Shown here piece after piece: positions 12,838 to 23,940 of a stretch of 64,000 nt of DNA (positions are counted from its first letter, which is position 1; the number at the start of each line of letters is the position of its first letter). Below the pieces are notes generated by a model that saw only the letters and a program-made list of their open reading frames with translations, had not been told where the DNA came from and did no database searches. Location: assembly GCF_004337985.1 (NCBI RefSeq), contig NC_043743.1, positions 3,394,543 through 3,458,542 of the forward strand. Reading direction: 5' to 3'. The position numbers and the translations under genes were made by a program. Source of the DNA: Pyricularia pennisetigena (taxonomy: Eukaryota; Ascomycota; Sordariomycetes; Magnaporthales; Pyriculariaceae).

Positions 12838-13479
12838 AAGGTATAACTGTTGAAAACTTGGTTATTCCAGGGGAAACGCTACAGATTTTAAAGGGGGAAA
12901 ATACAAGTTTAAAGGGGGATTTTAATTTTGAACCTGAAAACGAAATTAACAACGTTCCAGCGGATAATTATCCCCTAAAAATCCTGAGAATACAGGGCAT
13001 TTACCACCTGTTATAAGGTAGTTAACACCCGTTACAGGGCATTTAAACCCTGAAAATACAGTGCCCGCCAGGCTTGTACAACCTACTGTTCGCCCCCTAA
13101 AACCTATAACGGTAACGGTACCTAATCCAATATTTAAAATGATTGAAGTTCCGGTGTTTTTAACATTTAAAATACAAAATATGGAATTAAAGTCGCAGTT
13201 CGAAAACCGAAAATTAATGGATATAAATTACGTATATTATCTTTGTTTTTTAGCCCAAAAAAAAAAAATCAAAAAGCCCACTAAAAACGGTAAACCAAAT
13301 AGTCACCAACAGGCCTTAAATAACTTTGAAAATGCTAAACGGTTAGATGTTTTAACGTTTAAATTCGTCCAAATCGTTACTGCAAAAACTTTCTGTTTTA
13401 TCCTTAAAAACAAAATGCCTACAGGCCGTAAATTCGTTTTTACCCGGCCGGTATATAAATTAAAAAAGGATAAAAATAA

Positions 13480-14933
13480 GTAACCTATAGAATATAAAAT
13501 TAGGTGTGTTATTAGGGGTTTTTTACAGGTTAAAGGGCTAAATTATATCGAAAATTTTGCTAGCATTAATATACCATTTACCTGGCGTATATTTTTAATT
13601 ATAGCTAATGCACAAAATTGGGAAATAAAAGAAATCGATTTTATCGGTGCGTTTTTAAATAATGATTTTACCGACCTAAATATATATTTGCAAATTCCAA
13701 ACGGTTTTAACGAATGGGCCAAAATTTGTAACCCTACCACCCCTAAAATTTTAGTGGAAATGGGTTATAAGCCGAAAAGATTGCAGGTTATATAACTGGA
13801 AGAGGCGTTATACGGTTTGAAACAGGGTCCAAAAAAATGGTAAAACAAATTTAAAACCATATTTATCAAAAAACGTTTTAAATTATTAATTTTTAATCCC
13901 GCTCTTTTTTATAACGTTAAATCCAAATATTTTATCGTTATTTTTGTAAACGATCACCTGCTAATAGGTCCTAAATTGCAATTTATTCAGGATTTAAAAG
14001 CCTGTTTTAATAAAGTATACGCGTTGGAAAACAGGGGCCCTGGAACCTAGTTGTTACGCGTATAAACTATAAAGGATAGGTTTAAGCGACTATTTTGGTT
14101 CCATTGAAATTAATATATAAAGGAAATATTAACAACGTTCGAATTAATTAATTGCAAACCTACATTTATTCCTTTATAACCGGGTATGTTAAAATATAGC
14201 GGGGGTAAGCTCGTAAATGCGTCAAAAATTAAATTATTACAACGTATTATCGGTACCCTTATACATTTAATGTTATTAACGCGCCCGAATATAGGTTTTG
14301 CGGTTTAATGGTTTTCACGTTTTTTAATAAAAACTATTAGAATTCATTTAACGGCAGTGAAAAGCCTATTATATTATTTAGCGGGTATTGAATTCTTATT
14401 TATTTGTTATGTAAATAAAGTTTTTAAGGCGAATTACCACCCAATTTATTAATGAGGGGTTTTAAAGGCCTAAAACTACTTGGTTTCAATAATAGCGATT
14501 TTGCCGGGGCTAGTGAAAATTTTAAATCTATTTACAGATATTTGAATATCCTATTTGGGGGCTTTATAACGTGGAAATGCAAAAAGGTTAATATTGTAGT
14601 TTTAAATATTCCAAAAACCGAAGCCGATGCTTTAACGGAAGCCCTGCGTAAAATACAGTGGTTTAAAAACCAATTTATAAAAATTAAATTACCTATAAAA
14701 GGCCCTATTGCAATATTTGGAAATAATTCAAATTTTATAAATAACGTAAAAGATTTCAAGCATTATTAACGTATTAAATATACGTTATTAAAATTTCATT
14801 ACGTACGGGAATTAGTTAAAAAAGGATTAGTGACCCTAAAATACCTGGAATCCAGACAGATGCCCGCTAATGGCCTAACAAAACTCCTAACGCTTCCAAT
14901 TTACAAAGTTTTTTTTAAAATTTATAAGGTTTA
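13480..14933 (+). pseudogene. Copia-A reverse transcriptase and RNase H, degenerate (C3)
   Basis: Reverse transcriptase is recognisable by VVRGFLQ..LNYIE (about 13510-13560), NWEIKEIDFIGAFLNND (about 13618-13670), LEEALYGLKQGPKKW (about 13797-13843) and the palm motif at 13946-13957. The palm motif reads VNDH instead of the usual VDD. RNase H follows from about 14452 with LLGFNNSDFAGA, GGFITWKCKK, TEADALTEALRK and LESRQMPANGLTK, all typical of copia elements. TAA/TAG stops at Gln positions interrupt the frame. The 3' untranslated part is replaced by a T element at 14934. Confidence 0.8.
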
Positions 14934-15577
14934 TGTGAACATGGCTAGCGCAGGGCTAAGTATATTAGCTACCCTGCATTATTTTATAACGGCTAGCACG
15001 GGCTGGTTTTATTAGTCAACCTGCACCGAATAAATAAACAAATAACAAATAAAACGTATACGCGTTTATTATACATACAAAGCTTTATATATCACGTCTT
15101 TATTCATAGTTTCAACAACAAAACAAATACGTCATATTTAATCTAGATTAATGGTATAATGCACGTACCATAATCTATATCATATATACGTTGAAGTGCG
15201 TGGGTTCGAATCCCGTTGTGGTCGCAGATTTTCTGTGCATGCATAAGCTCAATAGGCCGTTAGGCTCAATAGGTCGGCAGGTCAGTCACATGAATAAGGC
15301 CAAATCATGTGACGTGACCCCGCATTCCGGACATCCGGATCGAAGATCTGCACCTACGGATTCGAACACGTAATTCACAACTTAGCCTTAGATTCATCAC
15401 CTTCATACCTTCATCAATTCAACGATTCAACGAATCGATTGTGCAACAACAATATATTATTTCTATTACCCGTTAAGAAACGGTTATCTACCATCTCAAC
15501 GTTCCATTAACCTTATACGTGATCCACTTTTCCCCGTGTTCAAAATTAAATTTATTTTATTTCGTTACCTTTTTACA
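14934..15577 (+). mobile_element. T element copy b
   Basis: A 644-bp copy, ends TGTGAACATGGC and TTACCTTTTTACA. Flanking pentamers are GTTTA (14929-14933) and GCTTA (15578-15582), a duplication differing by one C/T change. The left 90 bp form two hairpins around CAGGGCTAAG...TAGCTACCCTG and CACGGGCTGG...CCTGCA. It separates a Copia-A 3' end from a Copia-B 5' region. Confidence 0.8.
15144..15213 (+). promoter_or_regulatory. Pol III A box and B box in T copy b
   Basis: TAGATTAATGG at 15144-15154 fits the A-box consensus TRGYNNANNGG, and GGTTCGAATCC at 15203-15213 fits the B box. The spacing of 59 nt is normal for a tRNA gene. A full cloverleaf cannot be drawn: the sequence before the A box does not pair with the stretch after the T arm, and there is no proper anticodon arm. 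It is a tRNA-like promoter, not a usable tRNA. Confidence 0.6.
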
Positions 15578-15948
15578 GCTTATAAACCCGGATTAGCTCA
15601 TACCAACGAAATCGATACCAATACCATCAAATCCATCGATTATTCTTTAGCCCTATTTCGGATTAACCCGAGCCTTATACCATTCGATAATTTTATTTAC
15701 GCTTCATCTAACTGTATAATTGCCGAAACCGGAATCGCACGCGCCGTCGTAAAAAACCGACCTTTACTTACACCTACCTATATACCTTAACAAACACTCG
15801 CCTATATTTTCACCGCTATTCATCCTATCGATACGATACCTATACCATCCGAAAGCTCCTTTCAAAAACTATTTCAACGAATAACGCTTTCCACCTTAAC
15901 CCCGACCGTTACCGAAATACAATACAAATAAAAGACATTTTATTTAAA

Positions 15949-16883
15949 ATGATTACCTTCGACAAAATCCCAATGGTAACCCTTAAAGGTACCGAAAACT
16001 ACGTTATCTGGGCTATTCGTGTTTAAACGGTTTTGGAAATGAAGGGACTCGCATATACCCTGGAGCAAAAGGAGGGAATTATTATTAATTTCGACTCTAA
16101 TAATAATATGGAACCTATCAATATCCCCAATGGCATTCAAAATGGTATTATTATTAATAATAATAATAATTATAATACCTTTAAACCGCTGGATTATACA
16201 AAGAAAAATACGTTGGTTTTAGCCTTTATAAAATCAATGTGCGATAATAAACCTTTTTTATATATAAAAAAATGTATTTCTGCGTACAAAACCTGGAATA
16301 AATTAAAAAATATATATAATCCTGGAAGTTAAACTTTGGATTTCCTTTAGGTAAAAGAGTTTTATTCGGCCGTACCAAAGCCGTTTAACAATATCGAAGT
16401 TTATTTGAATAAAATAAAAAAATTATATTTAGTTTTGAAATTTAAAGGTTTAATTACTTAAAATAAGGTTATTATAACCTGGGTATTAAATACTTTAAAT
16501 TAAAATTGGACCTTTTTTGCACAAAATTTTATCCAAAACCTACCGAACGATGATTCAAATAAACATACGGTAAATTTATTATTTGCCAATATTTTAAATA
16601 AATGCCGTGGTGAGGATAATATTAATAAACATTAAACCGTATCGTTAAATAAATTTTGAACCTTGAATAAAATCAATAATAAGGTAAATTTCTTACACAT
16701 TAATAATTATAATTATAATTATATTTATAACTATAATTATAATTATAATTATATTTATAACTATAATTATAATCATAATTACCCCAATAACGGGAATAAA
16801 ACTGATAATTTGAATTTGGGATACTATTATTTTATAACGTTTATTCCAAATTTAATTTATTCTAGTTTTAATCCATATACTAT
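15949..16883 (+). pseudogene. Copia-B gag with Asn/Tyr repeat, degenerate
   Basis: Starts at ATG 15949 with MITFDKIPMVTLKGTENYVI, then W and further residues of the LxGxENYxxWxxRV type that begins many copia Gag proteins. After a stop at a Gln codon (16024) it continues with LEMKGLAYTLE and, at about 16320-16440, LQVKEFYSAVPKPFNNIEVY, again broken by TAA/TAG. Two low-complexity tracts sit in it: poly-Asn coded by AAT repeats (about 16145-16175) and an Asn-Tyr-Ile tract (about 16698-16782). The frame is cut by the Copia-A LTR at 16884. Gag identity is inferred from the N-terminal motif. Confidence 0.6.
16698..16782 (+). repeat. AATTAT microsatellite in Copia-B gag
   Basis: A tract of hexamers close to AATTAT, with periodic ATATTTATAACT variants, encoding alternating Asn and Tyr with occasional Ile. 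A larger unit of about 39 bp is visible within it. Confidence 0.75.
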
Positions 16884-17437
16884 TGTTAATTATATACGTT
16901 ATTTAGCATATAATGGGTCTATTTTTATTTGTATGTAAACCATAATAAATAGTGCCGAAATGGGGCTGCTAAGGTTGTCAGATTTTCTATTATATTATGT
17001 GTATTGCAGGAATTGCGATTTAAAATCAGCGAATGGGGTTTCACCCTATACCGGGTTTAATACCCACCCTGCACTTACGAATCAATTACATTGTACCGGG
17101 TTTAAATTTTTACCAAATTAGCAAATTAATGCAAACCTAAAAATGGTTTATATGGAATTAAGGGTGTTTTTTCAACAACGTATACAAAATAATTTTTCGG
17201 AAAATCGTGTGCGGTACCGGAACCCTTTCCGGGGTGCGGACCCCCACTTCGATTTCGGAAAATATATAAGGGAAATAAAGCAAAATTTCCGCCACTAATA
17301 AATTAAATATTTTAATCCCAAAATTAGTAAATTTAATATATATAAACCCTGTAATTACAGGTTTTTACACCGGAATTAACACCACGCCGCACCTATGCTA
17401 ATGCCTAACCCCCTGCTAGCCACCCATATTAGTAACA
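16884..17437 (+). repeat. Copia-A 5' LTR (C4)
   Basis: 554 bp, beginning TGTTAATTATATACG and ending CCCATATTAGTAACA, followed at once by GGTTATAAGCCCGG (17438-17451), the half-tRNA primer site. Confidence 0.85.
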
Positions 17438-18861
17438 GGTTATAAGCCCGGAAAGGTTTTAGTTTGTACATCAAAATGTATTTTGCATCGTTGGAAAACC
17501 TGAAATTTAGGTTGTATTTTTGTTATTATCGCATTTTTACAGCACGTATATTAACGAAAATATTGCTATTTTTATGCAAAATTGTTGGTTTAAAGCGCTC
17601 ATTCAGCACCTAACCCCCTGTTTTTATAATGGGGATCGTTAAAAATTAACGTTCGACTTAAGCCCTTTCAAATATTGCAGCGATCGCTTACATTGCAAAT
17701 CCAAAAAAATTTTGGTTTGGTTTTTGTGGATCGTGCACGCTATTGTAATTGGTTTAAATTTTTAATAGGGTGTACGTTAGCGAATTAGGGCCAAAAACCC
17801 CTATATTCGTTCGTTAATAACCTATTAAATCCTAATGCGCTTAATAGGGTTTACAATAGCCCATAAACCCATTAACGGAATTACGTTAATAATTAATTTA
17901 CCCTGTATAATACCCTGCAACATACTTTGCACCCATTTAACGAATTGAATTCGTTACGTACACCTGGATTGGTACAAATACAAAGGTACCCATTAATTGT
18001 GGATTTTAGGGATTTCAACCCTGTATTTTAGTGGATTTTACCCATTAAAAATAATAATAAACCCTGTAATTAGCAATACAAGTTTATACCCGTTAAAAGG
18101 TAAACGGTATAGCAAATCCTAAATTAATAAAGTATTCACCTTTAAATAATTAAGTTAATTAATTATAATTATAAAGTAACCAATTGCAATTATAATGTAA
18201 ATTACCTTTTAATGCAAAACAGCTTTATGTCGGGCCTTCCAGGCGCAATTCCAACAAATAGGGGGCCTAAACCCAACCCAAACGAAGTTTTAACCGCTAA
18301 ATTACAAACTTAAAACCTGCGCTTAAAAGCGTTAATTCCGCAAATAAATTAATTTTAAAAGATGATTTAAAAATTAACTGCCCTATTAACCCTGAAAAAC
18401 GGTAATTTCATTAGTTTTAATAGTAATTCGGAAAACAAACCCGCTACCGCACCCTTTAATCCACCTGGTAACCTAAATTTAGGTGACGGAATAAGTAAAA
18501 AACCATTAAAACGGGTATTTCTTTCCCCGAAAATTGTAAATTAGTAGGGGTTAGCAGCTACAATTTGTGGAAATAGGCGTTAAGAATATAGTTTAAAGCT
18601 ATAAAAACAAGGGAATTTATTTCCAACCTTCAAATTGCCTATACCTTACGGGAATACGAACAATTGATCCTATTATTATTTATAAAAAACAGTTTAACCA
18701 AAAATATTTTAAAATCCATTGCATGGCATTCCAACCCCGTAACGGCTTAAAGAACCCTGGAAAAGAACTATTCCGTTACACCCGAAATTAGTCGAAATTC
18801 ATTATATCGGGAATTCCACGCTTTAAATTTTTCAAAAATCAAAAAAACAATACCTGAATTT

Positions 18862-19506
18862 TGTGAACATGGCTAGCGCAGGGCTAATTATATTAGCTAC
18901 CCTGCATTATTTTATAACGGCTAGCACGGGCTAATTTTATTAGTCACCCTGCATCGAATAAATAAATAAATAACAAATAAAACGTATACGCGTTCATACA
19001 CACAAAGCTTTATATATTACGTCTTTGTTCATAGTTTCAACAACAAAACAAATACGTCATAAATAATCTAGTTTAATGGTATAATGCACGTACCATAATC
19101 TATATTATATATAGGTTGTGGAAGTGCGTCGGTTTGAATCCCGTTGTGGTCGCAGATTTTCTGTGCATGCATAAGCACAATAGGCCGTTAGGCTCAATAG
19201 GTCGGCAGGTCAGTCACATGAATAAGGCCAAATCATGTGACGTGACCCCGCATTCCGGACATCCGGATCGAAGATCTGCACCTACGGATTCGAACACGTA
19301 ATTTACAACTTAGCCTTAGATTTATTCATTATAACCTTCATCGATTCAACGATTTAACGAATCGATTGTGCAACAACAATATATTATCTCTATTACCCGC
19401 TAGCAGACGGTTATCTGCCATTTCAACGTTCCATTAGCCTTATACGTGATCCACCTTTACCCGCGTTCAAGATTAAGCTTATTCTATCTCGTAACCTCCT
19501 CACAAA
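18862..19506 (+). mobile_element. T element copy c
   Basis: 645 bp, TGTGAACATGGC...CCTCCTCACA, flanked by a perfect duplication AATTT (18857-18861 and 19507-19511) inside gag. The A box is at 19069-19079 (TAGTTTAATGG); the B box at 19131 has one change (GGTTTGAATCC). Its ends are the least mutated of the family, so it serves as the reference copy. Confidence 0.85.
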
Positions 19507-20299
19507 TTTAATAACCGTTTTAATTTATTGGTAGTTAAATTAACGAATATTAACGTACAAATTAACCGCGTAAACGTACGAAATTAATACCTACGGGCCC
19601 TGGAAGGGATATTTCCTATTTGGACCGAACGCTAACGCAATACCCAACGGGCCTTGCAGGCAATAGGCCAAAATTCGGAAAAGTTAAAATTGCAATACCT
19701 TATGGCGGACCTTATATCCGAAAATTCGATTTCAGGCTTTACAACGGTAAAACCGCTACTTATAGGTTTGAAAGTAAAAAAAAGGGTAAAGATAACGCTA
19801 AAAAAAGCGCTAAAAAGGAAAATAGTGGGTAGGAAAACACCTTTAAACTACGAAAAAAGAGTAAAAACTCTAATTCGGATTCTGTTTTTGCAAAAAATAC
19901 TAAATCCTCCTCCAACGAATTAACCGCTGGAACGTTTATAATTTTTATAAATTTCGAATTATTTACGGGCTCGATTCCAAATAACGTTAACGAAAGCGCA
20001 ACGTATAACGCCGTGGAATAGGAGCTTAATTCCGCTATTGACAAAATTATAAAATTACGTTCGGAAACCGATACCGGTAAGACGTTAAAACCACAGGCTT
20101 TAACAGCTAATTTTCAAATTAAAACGAAACCTGGATACGGCGTAAAAACGACCCATAAATTATGGAAATTAAATTACCTTATCCTCTACGATACAGGTAG
20201 TACGCACTATATTTTTGCAAATAAGCAATTTTTTACCGATTATACCCCCGGTTTTACAGTCGAAATCGGTACAGGAGGTGGCCCTATTATGCCTGTAAG

Positions 20300-20942
20300 T
20301 GTGAGGAGGTTACGAAATAGAATAAGCTTAATGTTGAACGCGGGGAAAAGTGGATCACGTATAAGGCTGATGGAACGTTAAAATGGCAGATAACCGTCTG
20401 CTAGCGGGTAATAGAGATAATAAATTGTTATTGCACAATCGATTCGTTAAATCGTTAAATCGATAAAAGTTATAATAAATGAATCTAAGGCTAAATTGTA
20501 AATTACGTGTTCGAATCCGTAGGTGCAGATCTTCGATCCGGATGTCCGGATTGCGGGGTCACGTCACATGATTTGGCCTTATTCATGTGACTGACCTGCC
20601 GACCTATTGAGCCTAACGGCCTATTGTGCTTATGCATGCACAGAAAATCTGCGACCACAACGGGATTCGAACCCACGCACTTCAACAACGTATATATGAT
20701 ATAGATTATGGTACGTGCATTATACCACTAAACTAGATTATTTATGACGTATTTGTTCTGTTGTTGAAACTATGAACAAAGACGTGATATATAAAGCTTT
20801 GTGTGTATAAAGGCGTATACGTTTTATTTGTTATTTATTTATTTATTCGATGCAGGGTGACTAATAAAATTAGCCCGTGCTAGCCGTTATAAGATAATGC
20901 AGGGTAGCTAATACAATAAGCCCTGCGCTAGCCATGTTCACA
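20300..20942 (-). mobile_element. T element copy d
   Basis: 643 bp in minus orientation, perfect target duplication GTAAG (20295-20299 and 20943-20947) in the Copia-A protease region. The tRNA-like B box reads GGTTCGAATCC on the minus strand near 20663-20673. Confidence 0.85.
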
Positions 20943-23115
20943 GTAAGCACCGGAATTGTGAAAATATAGGTCCGTTACGGCCAAACAGCTGACTAATTTA
21001 AAAAGGTTACGTTAAATAACGTTCTATATATCCCCTTGTTTGGAATAAATATCGTAAATAATTTTACACATTATAATATAAGGGGTATATTATTAAAAGA
21101 TATTCCATACGATAAAAATCGCAAAACGTGGGAACGTTTAAATACCGTTAAACATTCGTTTTATTTGGAGGTTAAAGGGTATAATATCCTTATTCGGAAT
21201 AATATTATTTCGAATTACGCCTATATAATAGGTAAATATAGCACCGCTTTTAGTATAATTTTACAAAGGGTTATAAAGGGTTACGCAGCCCGGTTGGAAA
21301 TAAAACAAAATAATATGAACCCCGAAAATTACGAGGATTATAAAATTTACACCGATTCGGAACCGGAAAAAAATACGGTAACAGGAAAGCTAAATCCCGA
21401 ACAAAATACGGAAATAGCCGTAAATTCACCTATAACGTAAAATTTAACGGTAAAAGCCCTGAAAACTTACGCAGAATTGGGCCCCGTAGGCCCGGCACAC
21501 CGTTAAATAACCCTTTTATACAACCTAATACAAAGGGGATTATTTCCGAAAAAAAGGGGTTTCCCATACAAGAAATCCGTTGTTAAAACCTCCTTTATTA
21601 TTGAATTTAAAGCAGGCCCTTGTAAATTACCTCCTTTTAGGCCTATAACGGATTACGGACGGTTGGTTAACCCTTGAAGGAAACGGAATTACAAATAATT
21701 ATAACGAAATCCAGGCCCAAAAAACCCTGTTATAGCACAGGCGCTTGGGGCCTATAAGGCTATTATTACTAAAAAAAACCGTTAAAATTACAAAAGGTTT
21801 ACCTAATTTCGACAAAATTAGGGCAATTACCTATATTATTTATATTAAAACCATTTCTATTAGGTGTACAGATGAAATCGCACTCCTTACACCCCCTAAT
21901 ATCTTCGATTTTATCAAACGTAATACAGTAACCTTTAAACCTAATCCTCACAACAAAAAGCCCGTATTTTTATTATTAGTGGACCGAAAATCACGTTTTC
22001 GGTGGCTTATCCCACTAAAAAATAAAACCGGATTAACGGTTTGAATGGTTGTTAAAAGCTTTTTTAAAATATTTAAAGCGACGTACGGGCGTTACCCTTT
22101 AAATTTTCATTTCGATAAGGGGCACGAGGTTAATACAAATTTATAAAATTGGTTTACAAATAAAAATATTAATTTTAGCATTTCGAATCCCTATAACCAC
22201 GGCCAAAATGGATTAACGGAACGGTCCGTTAAAATTAACTTGGATAAACTTCGGTTTACTACTATAACGGCGGGTTTACCATTATATTTATAATATTATT
22301 TATTATTTACCGTGATTAATTTCATTAGCCGTACAACGGTAATTAATAGGGATTTAACACTTTACGAGGAATTTCATTCCGAATTCCAACCTGGATTACC
22401 GTACAAGCCCAATTTAGGGCATTTTCGGGTTATTGGTACTATATACTAAGCTATTTTACCGCTGGGAAAACGCCAAAAATTTAATAAATTGGTTCCCCGC
22501 ACCGAAACGATGAAACTTTTAACCTATTTATTAAATTCTACAACGTTGGTTTACGCACCCGTTAAACGGGCCGTATAAAAGACCTTTACCGTAGGAATTA
22601 TAAAAGGTATAACCGTAGAAAATTTGGCTATTCCAGGGGAAATGCTACAAATTTTAAACGGGGAAAATACAAATTTCAAAGGGGATTTTAATTTTAAATT
22701 TAAAAACGAAATTAACAGCTTTGCAGCGGATAATTATCCCCCAAAAAACCCTGAAAATACAGGGCATTTACCACCGGTTACAGGGCAGTGCTCACCCGTT
22801 ACAGGGTATTTAAACCCTGAAAATACAGTACCCTCTAGGCCTGTATAACCTACCGTTCGCCCCCCAAAACCTATAACGGTAGCGGTACCTAATCCAATAC
22901 CTAAAACAACGGAAGTTCCGGTGTTTTTAACACCTAAAATACAGAATATGGAGTTAAATTCGCAGTGCGAAAACCCAAGTCTAATGGATATAAATTACGT
23001 GCATTATTTTTGTTTTTAAGCCAAAAAGAAAATAAAAAAAAAACCGATTAAAAATAGTGAACCAAATAGTTACCAATAGGCCTTAAATAGCCCTGAAAAT
23101 AACTAATTATATAAT

Positions 23116-23582
23116 ACGGTATGTGCACCAAAGCTTATTAAAGCGATATATATATATACGACCCTCCACGTGCAAAAATTATAAAATTTGGTCAAAAATC
23201 AAAAATAATATTAAAAAAAATCGAAAATCGAAAAAAAAATCGAAAAAACATTACCGCCATGAACGGATTAAGGGCAGGTGGTATCCAATTCGGCCATTAT
23301 AATAAATAGAAGAATAAATCAAATCGCTGCTAATAGCGGTATTAAACGCTATTTTTAACGATATTTTTTTCAATTTTTTGCGTAATTGTGGAATAATATA
23401 GGAGTGTCGGTTGAAAAAAGGCCAAAAATACCGCTATGAACGGCGAAAATCGACAAGTTGTCCTCAGAACTGAACCAGAGTGTTCTTTGGATGGACCCAC
23501 AAATACATTGCAAAGCCGCAATCGAGCCACGAAGTGGATCAATTGTGGAGCTCTGGGCTTCAGGGATGAGCCCTGAGACTAG
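23116..23582 (+). mobile_element. MULE-like TIR transposon, right end of the split copy
   Basis: Starts near 23105-23116 with TATATAATACGGTATGTGC, a sequence interior to the family, and ends GGGATGAGCCCTGAGACTA at 23582. Orientation matches the left end at 9064. The GACCCTGAC after it (23583-23591) pairs with GACCCGGAC before the left end. Confidence 0.75.
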
Positions 23583-23683
23583 ACCCTGACACACACACCT
23601 TTCCTTCCTTCTCCCCTTAGCGTTAATAATAACACCAATAAGGATACTTAACGGTCCCGAGGCCGTTGGCTTACCCTATGATA
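23583..23683 (+). repeat. Gypsy-A solo LTR, right half
   Basis: Continues the Gypsy-A LTR from the 9-bp duplication to its end TTACCCTATGATA (TTACCCTATAACA in the 53105 copy), followed by the 5-bp target duplication GATAT (23684-23688), the same pentamer that precedes 8966. Confidence 0.75.
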
Positions 23684-23940
23684 GATATAGGGTAGTTAAC
23701 TCGTAAATGCAGGGTGGATATAAACCCGGTATAGGGTGAACCCAATTCGCTAACACTTTAAATCGCAACTCCTGCAATATATAATATAACGGAAAATCCG
23801 ATAGCCCCAATAGCCCCATTTCGGCACTATTTACTGTGGCTTATATATGAATAAAAATTGACCCATTACATGCTGAATACCGCATTTAATTAACCGTACT
23901 TTACCCTAAGAATAGGTTACCTGATACTTTAATCGTAATA
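23684..23940 (-). repeat. Copia-A LTR outer part and Gypsy-B LTR tail
   Basis: 23684-23895 is the outer part of the minus-strand Copia-A LTR begun at 8609, ending TTTAATTAACC. 23896-23940 (GTACTTTACCC...AATCGTAATA) matches the last 45 bp of the Gypsy-B LTR (compare 55503-55548), so this copia LTR sits inside a Gypsy-B LTR. Confidence 0.65.

Larger units (their letters stand above)
9313..14933 (+). mobile_element. Copia-A body, gag to RNase H (C3)
   Basis: Plus-strand copia body without its 5' LTR. It starts inside gag (ACACCAGGTAACCTAATTTT) and runs through protease, integrase, reverse transcriptase and RNase H to 14933, where a T element replaces the 3' end. A further T element is inserted at 10330-10987. 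Order PR-IN-RT-RH is that of Ty1/copia. It is one of the most complete bodies in the window, but every domain carries stop codons. Confidence 0.85.
15578..16883 (+). mobile_element. Copia-B retrotransposon, 5' fragment
   Basis: A second copia family, unrelated in sequence to Copia-A. It holds an untranslated region (15578-15948) and gag, then is cut at 16884 by a Copia-A LTR. No LTR of this family is visible; the left end was replaced or disrupted by T copy b. It is represented only once in the window. Confidence 0.6.
18212..22880 (+). pseudogene. Copia-A gag, protease and integrase, degenerate (C4)
   Basis: Gag begins at ATG 18212 and is split by a T element at 18862, in the segment corresponding to IPEF|NRFNLL of other copies. 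It continues from 19507 through a Lys-rich stretch. The protease motif LYDTGSTHYIFANKQF has DTG at 20190-20198. A second T element splits the protease region at 20300. Integrase follows with FLLLVDRKSRFRW near 21970-22010 and NHGQNGLTERS near 22190-22230, then LVPRTET and a Pro-rich linker (HLPPVTG, about 22766). Multiple stops, mostly TAA/TAG at Gln codons, inactivate it. Confidence 0.75.
16884..23115 (+). mobile_element. Copia-A, LTR to integrase (C4)
   Basis: 5' LTR (16884-17437), primer site, leader, gag from ATG 18212, protease and integrase, ending near 23115 before reverse transcriptase, where it meets the right end of the split MULE-like transposon. It carries two T elements in opposite orientations (18862-19506 and 20300-20942). 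The LTR cuts Copia-B gag. Confidence 0.85.

Noticed and set aside
15144..15230. A genuine tRNA gene inside the T elements
   Set aside because: A and B boxes fit, but no 7-bp acceptor stem or anticodon arm can be formed in any copy, with or without an intron.
15191..15373. A 60-residue frame (…VVADFLCMHKLNRPLGSIGR…) conserved in four T copies
   Set aside because: It overlaps the tRNA-like B box, starts inside it, and is interrupted in other copies. The conservation follows DNA identity of the repeat rather than a coding pattern.
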